Under the pieces are notes generated by a model. The model was not told the origin of the DNA and ran no database searches. It saw only the letters and a list, made by a program, of their open reading frames with translations. This document shows positions 41,601 to 52,465 of a DNA stretch of 64,000 bases, piece by piece; position 1 is the stretch's first letter, and every line of letters begins with the position of its first letter. The stretch lies in NCBI GenBank assembly GCA_963855995.1, contig OY979719.1, positions 16,711,312 through 16,775,311 of the forward strand, read 5' to 3'. The stretch comes from Muricea muricata. Its lineage: Eukaryota; Cnidaria; Anthozoa; Malacalcyonacea; Plexauridae. A program made the position numbers and the translations under genes.

Positions 41601-44600
41601 TGTGATTTTTATATTATTTTAATATATGCTTGGTATTATATTTATATTTAATTTATTGTAGTCTTAATAGTAATAATAGAGAGGTTCAGATTTGACATCC
41701 TCTACCACCACCGCTACCTTTTCCCGATTTTCAAAGAATGTGATTGGCTGGTCGGGTAGGTCCGATACATCTGATTGGCTGAAAGATAGATTAAGGTAGC
41801 GGTAGAGGTATTGGAAGCCAAATCTGAACCTGTCTAATGACGCCCCTTATGAAAATCATCTATGGGTGATGAGGGAAGCCTGTTTAAATAAAGTTTTACC
41901 TACCCACCCACCCACCCACCCACCCACCCACCCACCCACTTACCTACCTACCAACCAACCAACCCAACTATCTACCTGCCTACCTACCTACCCACCCACC
42001 CGTATATGAGATTCAAATTCCGGGTTTTCAATGTTGATCGAGTGATTTTTCTTGGGAGTTTTCTGTGAATCGAGTGACACTCTTTCTTTACGTTTCTTAC
42101 AGATTTTGATTTTTCTCGGTTCCTTTGCGGACGTTCCGACGTTCTTTTATGCGGCTTCATCGGGCGGTCCTCTTGGTGAACTGGTCCAATGGACTGATTT
42201 GATTGCCAGCATTTATCTACTGGGACATAACCTCACCGTGTCTGCGGCCAAGAAAAATATACCGCGGTAGGTGAAGTTTTGAAGAATGGCCATGCAGAGA
42301 AAAATCAAGTGTCCATGACTCCTTTTTTCCGCCCATTTTCATCAGCAGGAGAAGATCCAAAGCGAAATGAATACGGATTTGTAGGAGAGAATGTAAAAGA
42401 TAAAAATCTTGCAGTCTCACTCGTTCTCGTAGCCGTCGCCAAATCTAAATCTCCCTAAGATCCCGTTTACACTAGGACAAAAGATTCCGGATTCGTCGCT
42501 AATCCGGGATGTTTTGATATCGGATTCGTTTTACCGTTTCCACTAAGCAACATGAATCCGACAAAAAATTATCACAGATAGATTATGAATTATGAAAATA
42601 TTATTTTTGTGAGAACTATGTGAAATATGAAGTATATGATTATGAAAATATTATGTTTGTGGGAACTTTGTATCCGAGAAAGTTTGAATCCGACAAAATT
42701 AAACTTCTCGTATAAACTCTTTCCGTAAATAATTTTAAAGGACTTGCTCTCTCGTATGGTTTTCGAATATATTGCCATCAATTTTAACGATCAAAATGGA
42801 TAAAAAATCACAAAATAAGATCGGTAGAACCGCGGTTGTGCTTCATGTATCGACAATCGTTGTGCGAGGCTGTGCAGTGTAAACGCAGTGGGCCTGAAAG
42901 ACAAGGAGTCCGGATATTTTTATGAATCCTGAAACTTTTCCTCTGGTGTAGAAAGGGTCTAATATAGCTGGCTGCCATTCCTCAATGAGTCATTTTTAAT
43001 AACATTTTCCCTCGTAAATATTTTTGTTTCTGTAGCCTCCTTGGACAACCAAGTCATGACGGCTGCATACCCAAAGAGCATGCTCGCAGTTCGTCAGGAT
43101 ATGATATTATCTTTACCGATATCATTGGTGTTGGTCTCATCAAGAACGTGACTGGAGCATTATATACGAAGTACAAGTAAGTGTGAAAAATGTTTAAATT
43201 TTATTTTAGAATCATCCTCAGAGATATGAAAAAGTAGATTCATATTAATCTGACATCGCAGAGAACGACGAAAAATTCGTTGTGTCAAGCGGGATTTGAA
43301 CCAATTTCAGAAGTGGACGAACTTTTAGTACACTTAAATTGGATAAAATTCGCTACCAATCCCAGTTGGCTAAATAGATAGAGCGGCGATGTAGAAACCC
43401 GAATATTTGAATTATTAATGAGTTTGGAAGTCTATTTAAAGTGCACGTGATGTGTTTTTAAAGTCTATTAATACTGCACGTGATGTGTTTTTGAAGTCTA
43501 TTTAAAGTGCACGTGATGTGTTTTTGAAGTATATTTAAAGTGCACGTGATGTATTTGAGGTTTGCGGTTTGCCCTAACTTTGAGAATGGAACTCGCAACC
43601 TTAGAGGTGAAAAGCAAGTGGTCTAACGCTTCATATTTCTTGCTCTTCCTGAAGATGCAGACTGCGAGTCGTGGATTCGTTTGGAACTGATGCAGAGTTC
43701 AACCATCGTAATTATCGCAAAAAAATACCGGGTGGCGCATCGGCCTGGGGAAGACTGGACCTGGACTTGAGACAGTTTATGACCATGTTCCGTAAGTGTA
43801 CTCGCTTGATGTCAGATTCTCAAAGGTGATGGCTCAGCTTTAGATTTCACACTCAATTGAGGATGCACTAGATTTTCTTCAAAATTTGGTTAGTGGAAGC
43901 TAATTTGGATACATTAAAGGTGGTATATTTGGTCCTATCCTGGCCCGTCGGGCAAAATTACGTTGGATCAACGTTTTCTTCCTGTCGTTGAAACAACGTT
44001 GAAAATACGTTATTTGTTTTTGTAGCTCATAGTCCCGACAACACTTTTCTGGGTTTCGTCTCGGGTGTTAAAGTGAACGCTTCCGAAAGCAAGCGTATTC
44101 TGGCGAAGAAACGAAATCAATGTCTGGTTTATGGACGAGTCTTGGAGTACTGGCGGGTGAGTATTGTTGAATTAAGATTAATTATTGTTGAAAAGAGACA
44201 GTGGCTACCCCTTGACTCCAGGCTGTCATCTACACAGCCAAAAACACGCAAGTTGCAGTGAGACAAGTCTGTTGATATCTTGCAACAAATTGTTGCTGCA
44301 AGAATGGATTTGTCATAGCTTGTGACAGCTTGTTGACGACAACTTTGTTGCAACTTGATGAAGTCTGACGTGATGACGTCGGGCCATGCAATCCTCGAGA
44401 CTTATGCGGAGCAAAATTTTTAAAAAAATTATATATTGGATAATCAATATAGAAAACTGTGCGACACCATGGATTTTGAACTTGGCAGGAGATAAAATGT
44501 GATTTTAACTCGAAAATGCTGGACGGTGATGGGGGTTAGAATATGTATGTATGGGGTTAGAAAGTTTGAAAAATCATTATCCCGTGGACAACACTATTCA

Positions 44601-47600
44601 ACTTTCGTACAACTGACCCTAGAAAAGCATATTAACCAGCTTGCATGTTAGATTGTGGTAAAGTGATTGAATAGATTTCTCCAAAGTGCAAATTCCGTAC
44701 AACCTGGTTAACTTTGAACTTCCTGTAAAGTGCTCAATGTTCCCTCTCTCTTTTTCCATGGTTAACAGCAACACACCTTTTCGAATTATACATGTAGCTT
44801 TTGAGTTTTCTATTACAGGGTCATTCAAAGTATATTGCCCTCCTGAAGCAATATGTCAGCGTCCATTCCACCACAATCAGAGTCAACAGTGCCGGAGTAA
44901 GTTAGACAATATGTCGTGTGCCGATGCAACCAGATTTTAATTCATAGAATCACACGTTCGCATTAGATATAGCTTATGAACAGTTTAAACGAATCGAGCT
45001 TCATAGAACTGCCCCTGCCCCCTCAATTTTGAGGTAACGTAGGAAATTACATTTAACATGAATTAATCTAACTTACGTTTACTAAGAAACGAACAGAAAG
45101 AGTAAAAATGCCTGGTTATGTGAAGAATCACGGAATTCTTGGACATGATGCTTTGATCGATTTACTGCAACAGTCCAAGGTAAAGTTATGCGTCTGTTAA
45201 TCACCCTTACTTTCAGGTAAAAGCTGAGTTGAATTTCGAAGGACTTAGCTCTCTTCCTTATCAAATCTTTCTATGGCCGGTCGTAGAAGCTATGTAGTAT
45301 CGTTAACGGCTAATCACAAACCAAACATTCGCCGCGGAAGAAGTATACTTGGAGAAAATTCATGTTTTTCCACATAAGTCATCAGCTTAAAAACGACCTC
45401 AGAGGTAGATATAGAAGGTGCATCCCCCCTCGTCGCTTCCAATTTACCAGTATCTTGATCTCCAACGGAAAAAGAGAATCTGTATGTCTTACCTAGATCT
45501 TTGTTGGTTTGGGATTTCCATATGAAGGCCCGGCGCCACTAGAAGCCATTGCTAACGGAGCTGTTTTTATAAATCCAAAGGTATCGTCAATTTATTTGAC
45601 TTTTCAAAAGATATCAAATTTACATGACTTTTAACAGGCAACGTTAATTCGGTGGCAGTGTGCACTGCATTCATAAAGATCCTTCGTTCTTAGTTTATAG
45701 TACCCAAGAATCGTACGAACACCAAGTTTTTTAAAGGAAAACCCACATCGAGATCGGTAGGTATGGCTTGGCCTCGATTTCGACCGTCGTGCTAAAGGAT
45801 AAGTTAGTGATTTTATCATTTTGTTTTTCAAATTAAAGTTAACTTCCCAAAGTCCCTACCTTGAAGAGTTTGTTGGCAAACCGTATGTTTACACAGTGGA
45901 TATCAAGAACCTGACCCAAATAAACGAGACTTTGAAAATAATTTTAAAGCGAAAGGTAAGATTTCGACATTGTATGGCAACCAAAGCAAAAATGATATAA
46001 GCTATTGTACAGTGTGTCAAAATTGTACAGGCTACCCTTTGAAATCAAGCAACAGTGTCGAGCGTTCGAATTTGAATGTTTTAACTCCCTAATGAGCACA
46101 AAAATGCGTAATTCTCTGCTACACTGAGATTTTTTATGCTTACGTTGCAAGTTAATTGAATTTGTTCAGATAAAATAACACAGAAGGAGGTCCTTAGGCT
46201 CGCTTAGGGAATTAAAACATTCAAATTCGAACGTCCGGACGTGCGCTTGACATCAAAGGGTAGCCTTTTTTCTGGGACACACTGTACATAAAAATATAAT
46301 GCAGCTGCGTTAAAGGGGCAACTGCCAGGCTATTTTGAGCAGATCCTACACTTAACAATTTTGCACTAAAGTACCAATAAATCGATTAAAAATACAAAAG
46401 TACGGATGTTCACGATTAACTGAGAATCGAATTTGATTGTATATATTGGCATCTTGAAAAGTTGTTGGCAGATATTTTGACCTCGGAGAAAACACAGTCA
46501 CGATGTTTTGACCAATTGTTCGTGAACATTGAGCACACAATAGACACGTGATTAGATATACGTAGCAATTTTTGCATAAACCTAGATGAGAACATAGATA
46601 ATGAGTTCAATTGTTTTATAGGTAAGTTTCCAAATCATGTTGAATTCTATTTCTATGTTGTGATTATTATCACTCGTGCATGTATCGTGGTTAAATGAAT
46701 TTACAATGTACATATTTTGAAACTTGCAGATCAGTAGTTTTTGAATATAAGACATTTTGGCAAAAACTAGGCAGACACTGTATTATTTTGAAACCGAATT
46801 TTGCCAATCTTTTGCGTACTGATCGTTTCCCAGGTGCCCCCATTTTTACCATTGGAATACACATGTGAAGGAATGCTTGAAAGGGTTGATGCTTTGATTG
46901 CAAACCAGGTGAGGATCCCGTCGAATTCACTGCTTCACAGTAATCAAAGTCAATCTAGATATGGGCCGGAGACTCTGCCGACGTCTTTGTCCTATCTTGT
47001 TGTTCGTGTTTATGCTGACTTGTGCACGGGAAGACAATGAATTTTTGGTGTAATGAAGGTGTAATCGTCCAAAAGCATTGCCTCGCCGAAGCACTCAACC
47101 ATACTTTTGAACTGTTAATAGGCAAAATTTCAAAAGAGCCCTTGACTTGACTTGCTCCCAAGTCATGCAGGCTGCTCTGAGGCTAGTATGCAGTATAATG
47201 AAGTGCAGATATATGAAATATTGCAGTTGATCCTTTGTATTGATTTTGATCATTCTGTCATCATGTACTAAATAAACATTGTAAAGCAGTGGCGAAGCCA
47301 GCACGACATTTGGTCATGCAAATGCAACGCAAATTTTTTCAGTGTTTATAGACCGTATAAGGATCAATTTCTAAAGAGATGAATAATGATAATGATTTAA
47401 ATTTGCATAGCATGACCAAATTGTCGGGTTGGCTTTGCTACTGTCGTCATTGCGAAAACATTTTTCTATCTAATATTTTTTTGTCGTCACTTGAAATATA
47501 AATTGGTTGTTTCAGATGCATTTTGTTTGACAAATATTTTATTGGTTAAAACAACAAATTATGAGTTATTTCAAGTTCTTTTGATTTTTGACTAAATATC

Positions 47601-50162
47601 GGTAAAAAGAAAATTCGTCTGAGACTAGCTAATTTTAAATTGTGGGTATTTAGACAATTTTTCCAGTAATATAGTATGTTGCAAACTAGGAAACATTTTT
47701 GTGACAAACATAAGCTCCCAAGAATTTAAAGTATAGCTTTTGCTTGTGTGAATTTTAAACTTAACCAGGAAGACAATATTTCCGGCGCTGGAAACATTTG
47801 AGGAAACTAGTAAAATGTTCTTGTATTTGTTAGGAAACATTTTTCTACCTAGAAAGCAAGTTTAGTTTTCGTATAACAATGTTTCCCCAGGTGTTTGCCA
47901 AACAGGGAAATATTGATTACGGACTTACTGCATCTTGAAACATATTCCTAGTTTGTTGGTCTCAAAACGTTTTCAAAACAGCGACTTTTGACAAACTGAA
48001 CTGATTTCTTTTAAGGATTTCTGTGAAGGCAAACTTTGGCCTCCACTAGACAAGATGAAAATCGTCCTGAGCCAGCGCGGAGAATCTTGCAAAGACGCAT
48101 GCGTTAATCACGGTACGATGAAATGTTTAAAGTAAAATGGCCTCAAAAAATTCATTCGTCTCGTTTGAAAGAGATGCAAAACAATATATAGACGTCTATT
48201 ACAAAAGTTTATGTCTGTTTTACTTTGGGAGATATTCTAACCTAAGTCAACGAACTGTCCGCCATGTTGGATTAATTTTTAATCTCATTAACTATTTTTG
48301 GTGACGTCACAACAGGGAAAAGCCATTCAAAGCTACTCCTAAATACCTACCAACAATCTAATATTGTTTAAAATCTTTTCAGTCCGTGTTGAAATCCTGA
48401 GCACTTACCACACGTGCGGTTAAGAAGAAAATAAAATTGCGGGAGCCCAGTTGTGACGTATTATAATGCTTATCAACAAATATCCAAGATGGCGTACAAC
48501 TTAATATTTCAATCAAAATATCTCTCGCAATAAGGCAGATATAAAAATTCTGTAATAGGATTGTATATATTGTTTTAGAGTCTCTTTCAAACGAGACGAT
48601 AAAATTTTTGTTGCCATTTCCCTTAAGGAAATAAGGAATATATTTTTATTTCGCTTAGAAATACGAACCTTTGCGGTAACTATAAACCCGTTGTTAAATT
48701 TTTAGTTTAGCTCAGTTTGTGGAGTATTGGACGGCAAAGAAGGACAAAGACAGTTCTCATCAGTAGCGAAGTCAGCCCGACAATTTGGTCGTGCTTTGCA
48801 AATTTAAATCATTATCATTATTCATTTCTTTAGAAATTGATTCCTTGTACGGTCTGTAAACACTACAAAAAATTGCATTTGCATGACCAAATGTAGGGCT
48901 GGCTTCGCCACTGGTTCTCATCCACCATCTTGGATTTTAAAAATCCATGATGTCACAAAAGGGTAACTACTTTTTACTTAAATGTGCGTAGTGTTCAAGA
49001 TTGAACGTTTTGACAGTAAGTTTTATACAGTCAATCCGGTTGTGGCGTCATTAAAACAGACCTAATTATTAAACAAGATGGCGGATGGTTAGTGTCATTT
49101 GTCCTTCAATATTTGCGAAACTAAACATGCTACGAACCATTTAACAACGGATGTTACAATTACTTCAAAGGTTCTTATCTATGAGCCAAACAAAAATATA
49201 ATGCCATTTTCCTTTAAATGACTGTTATAGCAGTGGTTTTGCCAACCCGACAATTTGGACCTGCCATGGCCTATTTCACAGTCGGTGTACTTGAAATATT
49301 TGCATAGCGGGGCAAATCGTCGGGCTGGCCACGCTACTAGCTGTTAGTGAAGCTAAGGGGTGATAGTCCAGCTGTTGTGACGGAGAGAGTGCATCGAAAG
49401 AACCTAATAACACCTTATCGGCTATTAGAATTATTGCAGGAATATTTTATTCTTTCATCTAGGTCGTATTTGTGAACCAGCTTATTGGGAAGTAATAAAC
49501 CAGAAAGCGTTTTTGAAAAAGTAAATAGATAATTTTTAATGTTTTATCGTCATTAACATTATCCTACCATTTTCAATATGTAAACAGATTCTGTTCTGTT
49601 TGGGGCGCTTAGGGCGCCGTCTGTTCTGTTTGGGGCACTTAATAATAGTGTGTATTATATGGTTAAATGTGTTTTACCGCAAACTAAAACACTCATATTT
49701 TCCATATTTTCACTAGTGAAGATATGAAAAAATATGTAACGCGTGAGAAACGTGCGTGTTTTCCCGCGGGATTTATATGTTCTCTGTTCGCTTGTTTCGA
49801 CTTCTGATCATACAATAAAAAGAACATTACACGGTAGCTTAAAGATATGACTATTATTTTCTCGTGTTGAAAACAATATTTTTCGAAAGTAATATTCATA
49901 TCTTCGCGCCATTGTGTAATATCCTCTATGTATTCACTGTTGATGTATTGCTTATTGTCTTTCGAGGTTGAGAAGATGCAAGTCGTACGAATCTCTGAGC
50001 GTTCTACACGCTCCCTCGTTTAACAACAAGAACGGTGTATGTTACCTCCAAGATAACGTCATGCTGTTTTCGTGCGTTGCTAAGCAACGATCTTTGCAGC
50101 GTCTCTGTCCATGCCGTGGATTTCGCAAGGAGCAAGTGGCGCTGTGCGAAGGCTGCTATTAA
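38649..50162 (+). CDS. MGAT5: Alpha-1,6-mannosylglycoprotein 6-beta-N-acetylglucosaminyltransferase (20 coding exons, about 731 residues)
   Basis: Golgi type II enzyme that adds the beta-1,6-GlcNAc branch to N-glycans. Exons: 38649-38736, 39071-39142, 39591-39736, 39864-39953, 40162-40230, 41160-41297, 41411-41569, 42103-42266, 43036-43176, 43655-43791, 44026-44156, 44819-44896, 45087-45179, 45497-45580, 45694-45756, 45839-45955, 46834-46908, 48016-48112, 49463-49520 and 49967-50162 (TAA). Exon 1 gives a short cytoplasmic tail plus one membrane anchor (about residues 7-27). Exons 2-3 are a Ser/Thr-rich stem, followed by the Cys-rich lectin-like luminal part. The catalytic GT-B core carries GGPLGELVQW (its Glu is the proposed catalytic base), MPGYVKNHGIL, GLGFPYEGPAPLEAIANG and EYTCEGML. 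The C-terminal Cys-rich module ends LCPCRGF..VALCEGC. Length is close to the human 741. MGAT5B is less likely, as the overall match is to MGAT5. Confidence 0.96.
38962..39020. repeat. Single GTGGAAACAC palindrome element
   Basis: GTGGAAACACGACC..AAATTTACGTGGT..AGTGTTTCCAC, then AAGATTATACTGATA. It is the same unit as the 63-bp triple repeat at 9,736 and lies in MGAT5 intron 1. Confidence 0.8.
40572..40860. repeat. Copy of the 19,270 dispersed repeat
   Basis: Shared words are GGGCTCGAGATTTCT, GAGTAATTGTTTTAT, AATCTGAGATAAATAA and AATAGATAGCGAGTAGAGTAG. It is in the MGAT5 intron before exon 6. Confidence 0.7.
41160..41297 (+). CDS. MGAT5: MGAT5 exon 6 with a lineage-specific basic/Cys insert
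   Basis: This 138-bp exon (acceptor TTTTTTTACCAAAG, donor GTACAT, phase 0 at both ends) encodes a stretch with PSCSKCCKSLKTKG and SRKKIYDDPYENLDIQ. The last part aligns with the NPYEEADHNS region of vertebrate MGAT5 and joins directly to KLRTNIKGLF in the next exon, which is why I include it. The preceding about 35 residues, with three closely spaced cysteines, have no counterpart in the vertebrate enzyme that I can recall. Confidence 0.75.
41902..42000. repeat. CCCA/CCTA tetranucleotide microsatellite
   Basis: About 100 bp of CCCACCCA passing into CCTACCTA/CCAACCAA, in the MGAT5 intron before the GGPLGELVQW exon. Confidence 0.9.
43218..43425 (-). mobile_element. tRNA-derived SINE, copy 1 (diverged)
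   Basis: Read on the minus strand it has a tRNA-like head (A box from TTGGCTAAATAGATAGAGCGG complement side, B box around GGTTCAAATCCCGC) and a tail ending in GTCAGATTAATATGAATCTA. The head is broken by about 60 extra bases. Matching copies are at 56,041-56,170 and 56,282-56,380; a tail fragment is at 30,473-30,507. Confidence 0.7.
43429..43558. repeat. 33-bp tandem repeat, four copies, each with CACGTG
   Basis: The unit GAAGTCTATTTAAAGTGCAC plus GTGATGTGTTTTT repeats with exact 33-bp spacing. CACGTG hexamers start at 43,444, 43,477, 43,510 and 43,543. It lies in an MGAT5 intron, directly beside a SINE copy. Confidence 0.93.
47290..47446. mobile_element. hAT-type MITE (GTGGCGAAGCCAG family), MGAT5 intron
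   Basis: Ends are CAGTGGCGAAGCCAGCACGA and TCGGGTTGGCTTTGCTACTG, with the family interior in reverse orientation relative to 7,530 (GATGAATAATGATAATGATT). No clear target duplication remains. Confidence 0.8.
48761..48913. mobile_element. hAT-type MITE with intact 8-bp target duplication
   Basis: Ends are CAGTAGCGAAGTCAGCCCGA and GGGCTGGCTTCGCCACTG. The exact 8-bp direct repeat GTTCTCAT flanks it (48,753-48,760 and 48,914-48,921), as hAT transposases produce. Length 153 bp. Confidence 0.93.
49055..49215. repeat. Copy 3 of the ATGGCGGATG dispersed repeat
   Basis: AATTATTAAACAAGATGGCG, GTGTCATTTGTCCTTCAATA, CATTTAACAACGGATG and CTTATCTATGAGCCAAACAA are in the same order as in 5,906-6,062. Confidence 0.8.
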
Positions 50163-50505
50163 AGTGGCTCCGTCTGGTTTTCAATGTACAGGATGGTCGT
50201 GATGGATACGAAGGTACTCTGCTGAATACGGTTCACAACATCCCTAATCACTCTTAATACCCTCAGCTAAAGTAGGGGTGAAAAAAGGGCTGTTAGTTAA
50301 TCAACGTTAAGCGAGGTGAACCATGAGCTTGTGTACCATGCATTGATCCGGTGTCATCATCCCTAAACACCCCCAATTATCCTCACCTAAAGTAGAGGAG
50401 AAAAGAGGATTGATTGTTGAAGGGAATGTTAATCAACGTCGAACGAGGTGAACAGTGAACTTTAATTGTGTTCAATTCCATTTTCGATGTCACCATTCTC
50501 TACAG

Positions 50506-50693
50506 ATCTGCGAAGGGGTATGCTCGCTGAAATAATGTACAATGTTAAAAAGGACCTTGCACTAACCGCTCACGGAAAAATGCCGCTAGGGCCCAGATAC
50601 AATTTTGAACTCTTCCACGCTCAGACCAGCCTCGTACCTCTGTCCGCAGAGAAGAGACGAAAAGTTACATTTGATAATGTTATTTCCTGTTAA
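50506..50693 (+). CDS. Candidate terminal exon of unknown gene or alternative 3' end
   Basis: An acceptor-like TTCTCTACAG precedes an open frame of 62 codons with coding-like composition (RRGMLAEIMYNVKKDLAL, KMPLGPRYNFELFHAQ) and a TAA at 50,691-50,693. An AATAAA signal starts at 50,700. I do not recognise the product. It could be an alternative last exon of MGAT5, the end of an unplaced small gene, or chance coding in the MGAT5 3' UTR. Confidence 0.3.
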
Positions 50694-50699
50694 AGTTGA

Positions 50700-50705
50700 A
50701 ATAAA
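50700..50705 (+). terminator. Candidate polyadenylation signal AATAAA
   Basis: AATAAA about 540 bases after the MGAT5 stop codon and seven bases after the candidate terminal exon's stop. It could serve either. Confidence 0.4.
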
Positions 50706-51957
50706 CCATCTGGTGTTATCTTTAGGTCACCTTATGACGTCGTAAGCAGGGTATACTGTTTAAAACTTGCTGCCAATAGGTTCAAGCATGATGCATGAAT
50801 TATTTCGCGCGTTTCATCATTAATTAAATCAAACACTTTTACCAGTGAAATCCTCATGTTTGAAGTGTAATATGTAAACAATTATCACGTCGGATTTTTG
50901 CTGTTTTTCAGCATGTTTACTTTCTTTATACGGCATGTTTTTCTTATTATTCAGAAACAAACAGAGAATCCTACTAGTGCAAATTCGAATTGGCGAAACT
51001 CGCAGAATATTTTATTGAATTGTACAGATCGATATTACAATTTGATAGGTTCTTATCGATAGACCATAAAGAATAATGTGCCCTGTCCATTTATCCTTTT
51101 TAATCGCGTAACAGAGGCGTTGGAACCTCTGGTCGCCAGAAATTAGGGGTCAATAGCCTATTTGAAAAAATCTGTTTACTTGACAGGGACGAAGCAATTG
51201 AAATAATAGTTAAAAAATAAAATTAACTGAACCAAAAAATGGGAAAAATGCTAAAGGATTATTGGCCGAGCGTGAGGTCTGTACCGTGAAATATCGGACC
51301 GAGGTTTTTCAAGGTACAAACCTAACAAGCGAGGTCAAATAAACTGTTATTATATGGCTTGCAGTCATTTTCAGAGTTAGTGAGACATTTTGTATTTAAA
51401 TGACGTCGATCGCACGTGGTTTCGTTAATTAGAATACAAAAAAGTTGAACATGACAAAACTTTATTTTTTACACATAAAGTTAATTTCAAACATATCAGT
51501 AAAACATTAATTTCATTAATGAGTATATTGCAAGCAGTAAAAAGTGCGATTGAAAGCACTGGAAAAAAGCCCGGTCCGAATATGGAAATTTACGGACCAC
51601 GGTCCGAATACGGGTTTTTACGGGCCGCACGTTGTCCAATCAGAATGCAGCATTCTTTAAAGCCATATAATAAATCGATATATAGACTGCATACTGACAA
51701 TCATTATTTTATCAATTCCAGATGGAATTGTTTTCTTCAAGAAAACTTTTCATTGTTTTACATTTTTTGGCCATTTTTTACCATCGCTGCATAAGCAATT
51801 TCCTATAGTGGTAATTGTAAGATTAATTAGACCGTTTGAAAAATGTATGCGTAATTGAGTACAAAATGAAATTTCGCCCACATCGTCATGTATCCGTTCA
51901 GCTTTTCCTCAGTGAAATGAAAAGAAAGGCGCGAATGACTTTATTAATAATATCAGG

Positions 51958-52195
51958 GGCTAGTTGTTCAAAGCTGGGTTAACTAACTCTGGGTTAAAAT
52001 TTAACCCAATGATTCAGTTTGTGTATTTCTACATATCCGTTTATTTTAAAACTTTACAAACCAAAACTAATATTGATCCAGACAAGATTTCAAAAGAAGT
52101 ATCTCGCAATACTATCAACAAGCTACTGGAAAGTTTGGAAAGAAATTTTACGTTAACCCAGGGTTAAGCTAGCCGGCTTTTGAACAACTGGCGCC
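51958..52195. mobile_element. MITE with GGGTTAA-rich inverted ends
   Basis: CTAGTTGTTCAAAGCTGGGT..CTCTGGGTTAAA at the left pairs with TTAACCCAGGGTTAAGCTAG..TTTTGAACAACTGG at the right. A related element, with GGGGCCGGTTGTTCGAAGCC and TTTCGTACAACTGACCCCGG ends, lies at about 57,602-58,037. A right-end fragment is at about 44,595-44,625. Confidence 0.8.
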
Positions 52196-52465
52196 AGGAA
52201 TTTAGGGCCACTGCAAAACGCCAACCAAATGAGGAAAACATTGCCAAAATAGTCCGTCAAAAAGTTCGCAATTAATCAGCAGGCAAACAGTTTATTAAAA
52301 GCTCCTTGCCAGCTTGTTTAATTAATTGTACTGTTTTGTAATGGGGAGAAGTTAATAATTCAGTATTGTTAACGAATATTCGGCCATCGCGTCTGCTATG
52401 CGCCTGGGTTGATTCATCATTCTTCAATTTGGATTTGGCATCGCGAAGGAAAAGTCGACGAGAAA

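Larger units (their letters stand above)
50163..52465. other. Region between MGAT5 and the ankyrin gene
   Basis: The left part is probably MGAT5 3' UTR. A block of about 110 bp is tandemly duplicated (about 50,235-50,345 and 50,350-50,465; shared words CATCCCTAA, CACCTAAAGTAG-like, GTTAATCAACGT and GAGGTGAAC). A possible terminal exon and AATAAA follow at 50,506-50,705. Further right lie AT-rich sequence and a MITE (51,958-52,195). Confidence 0.6.

Noticed and set aside
41902..42000. CCCA/CCTA repeats as interstitial telomere sequence
   Set aside because: The unit is four bases and lacks the TTAGGG/CCCTAA hexamer; it is an ordinary microsatellite.
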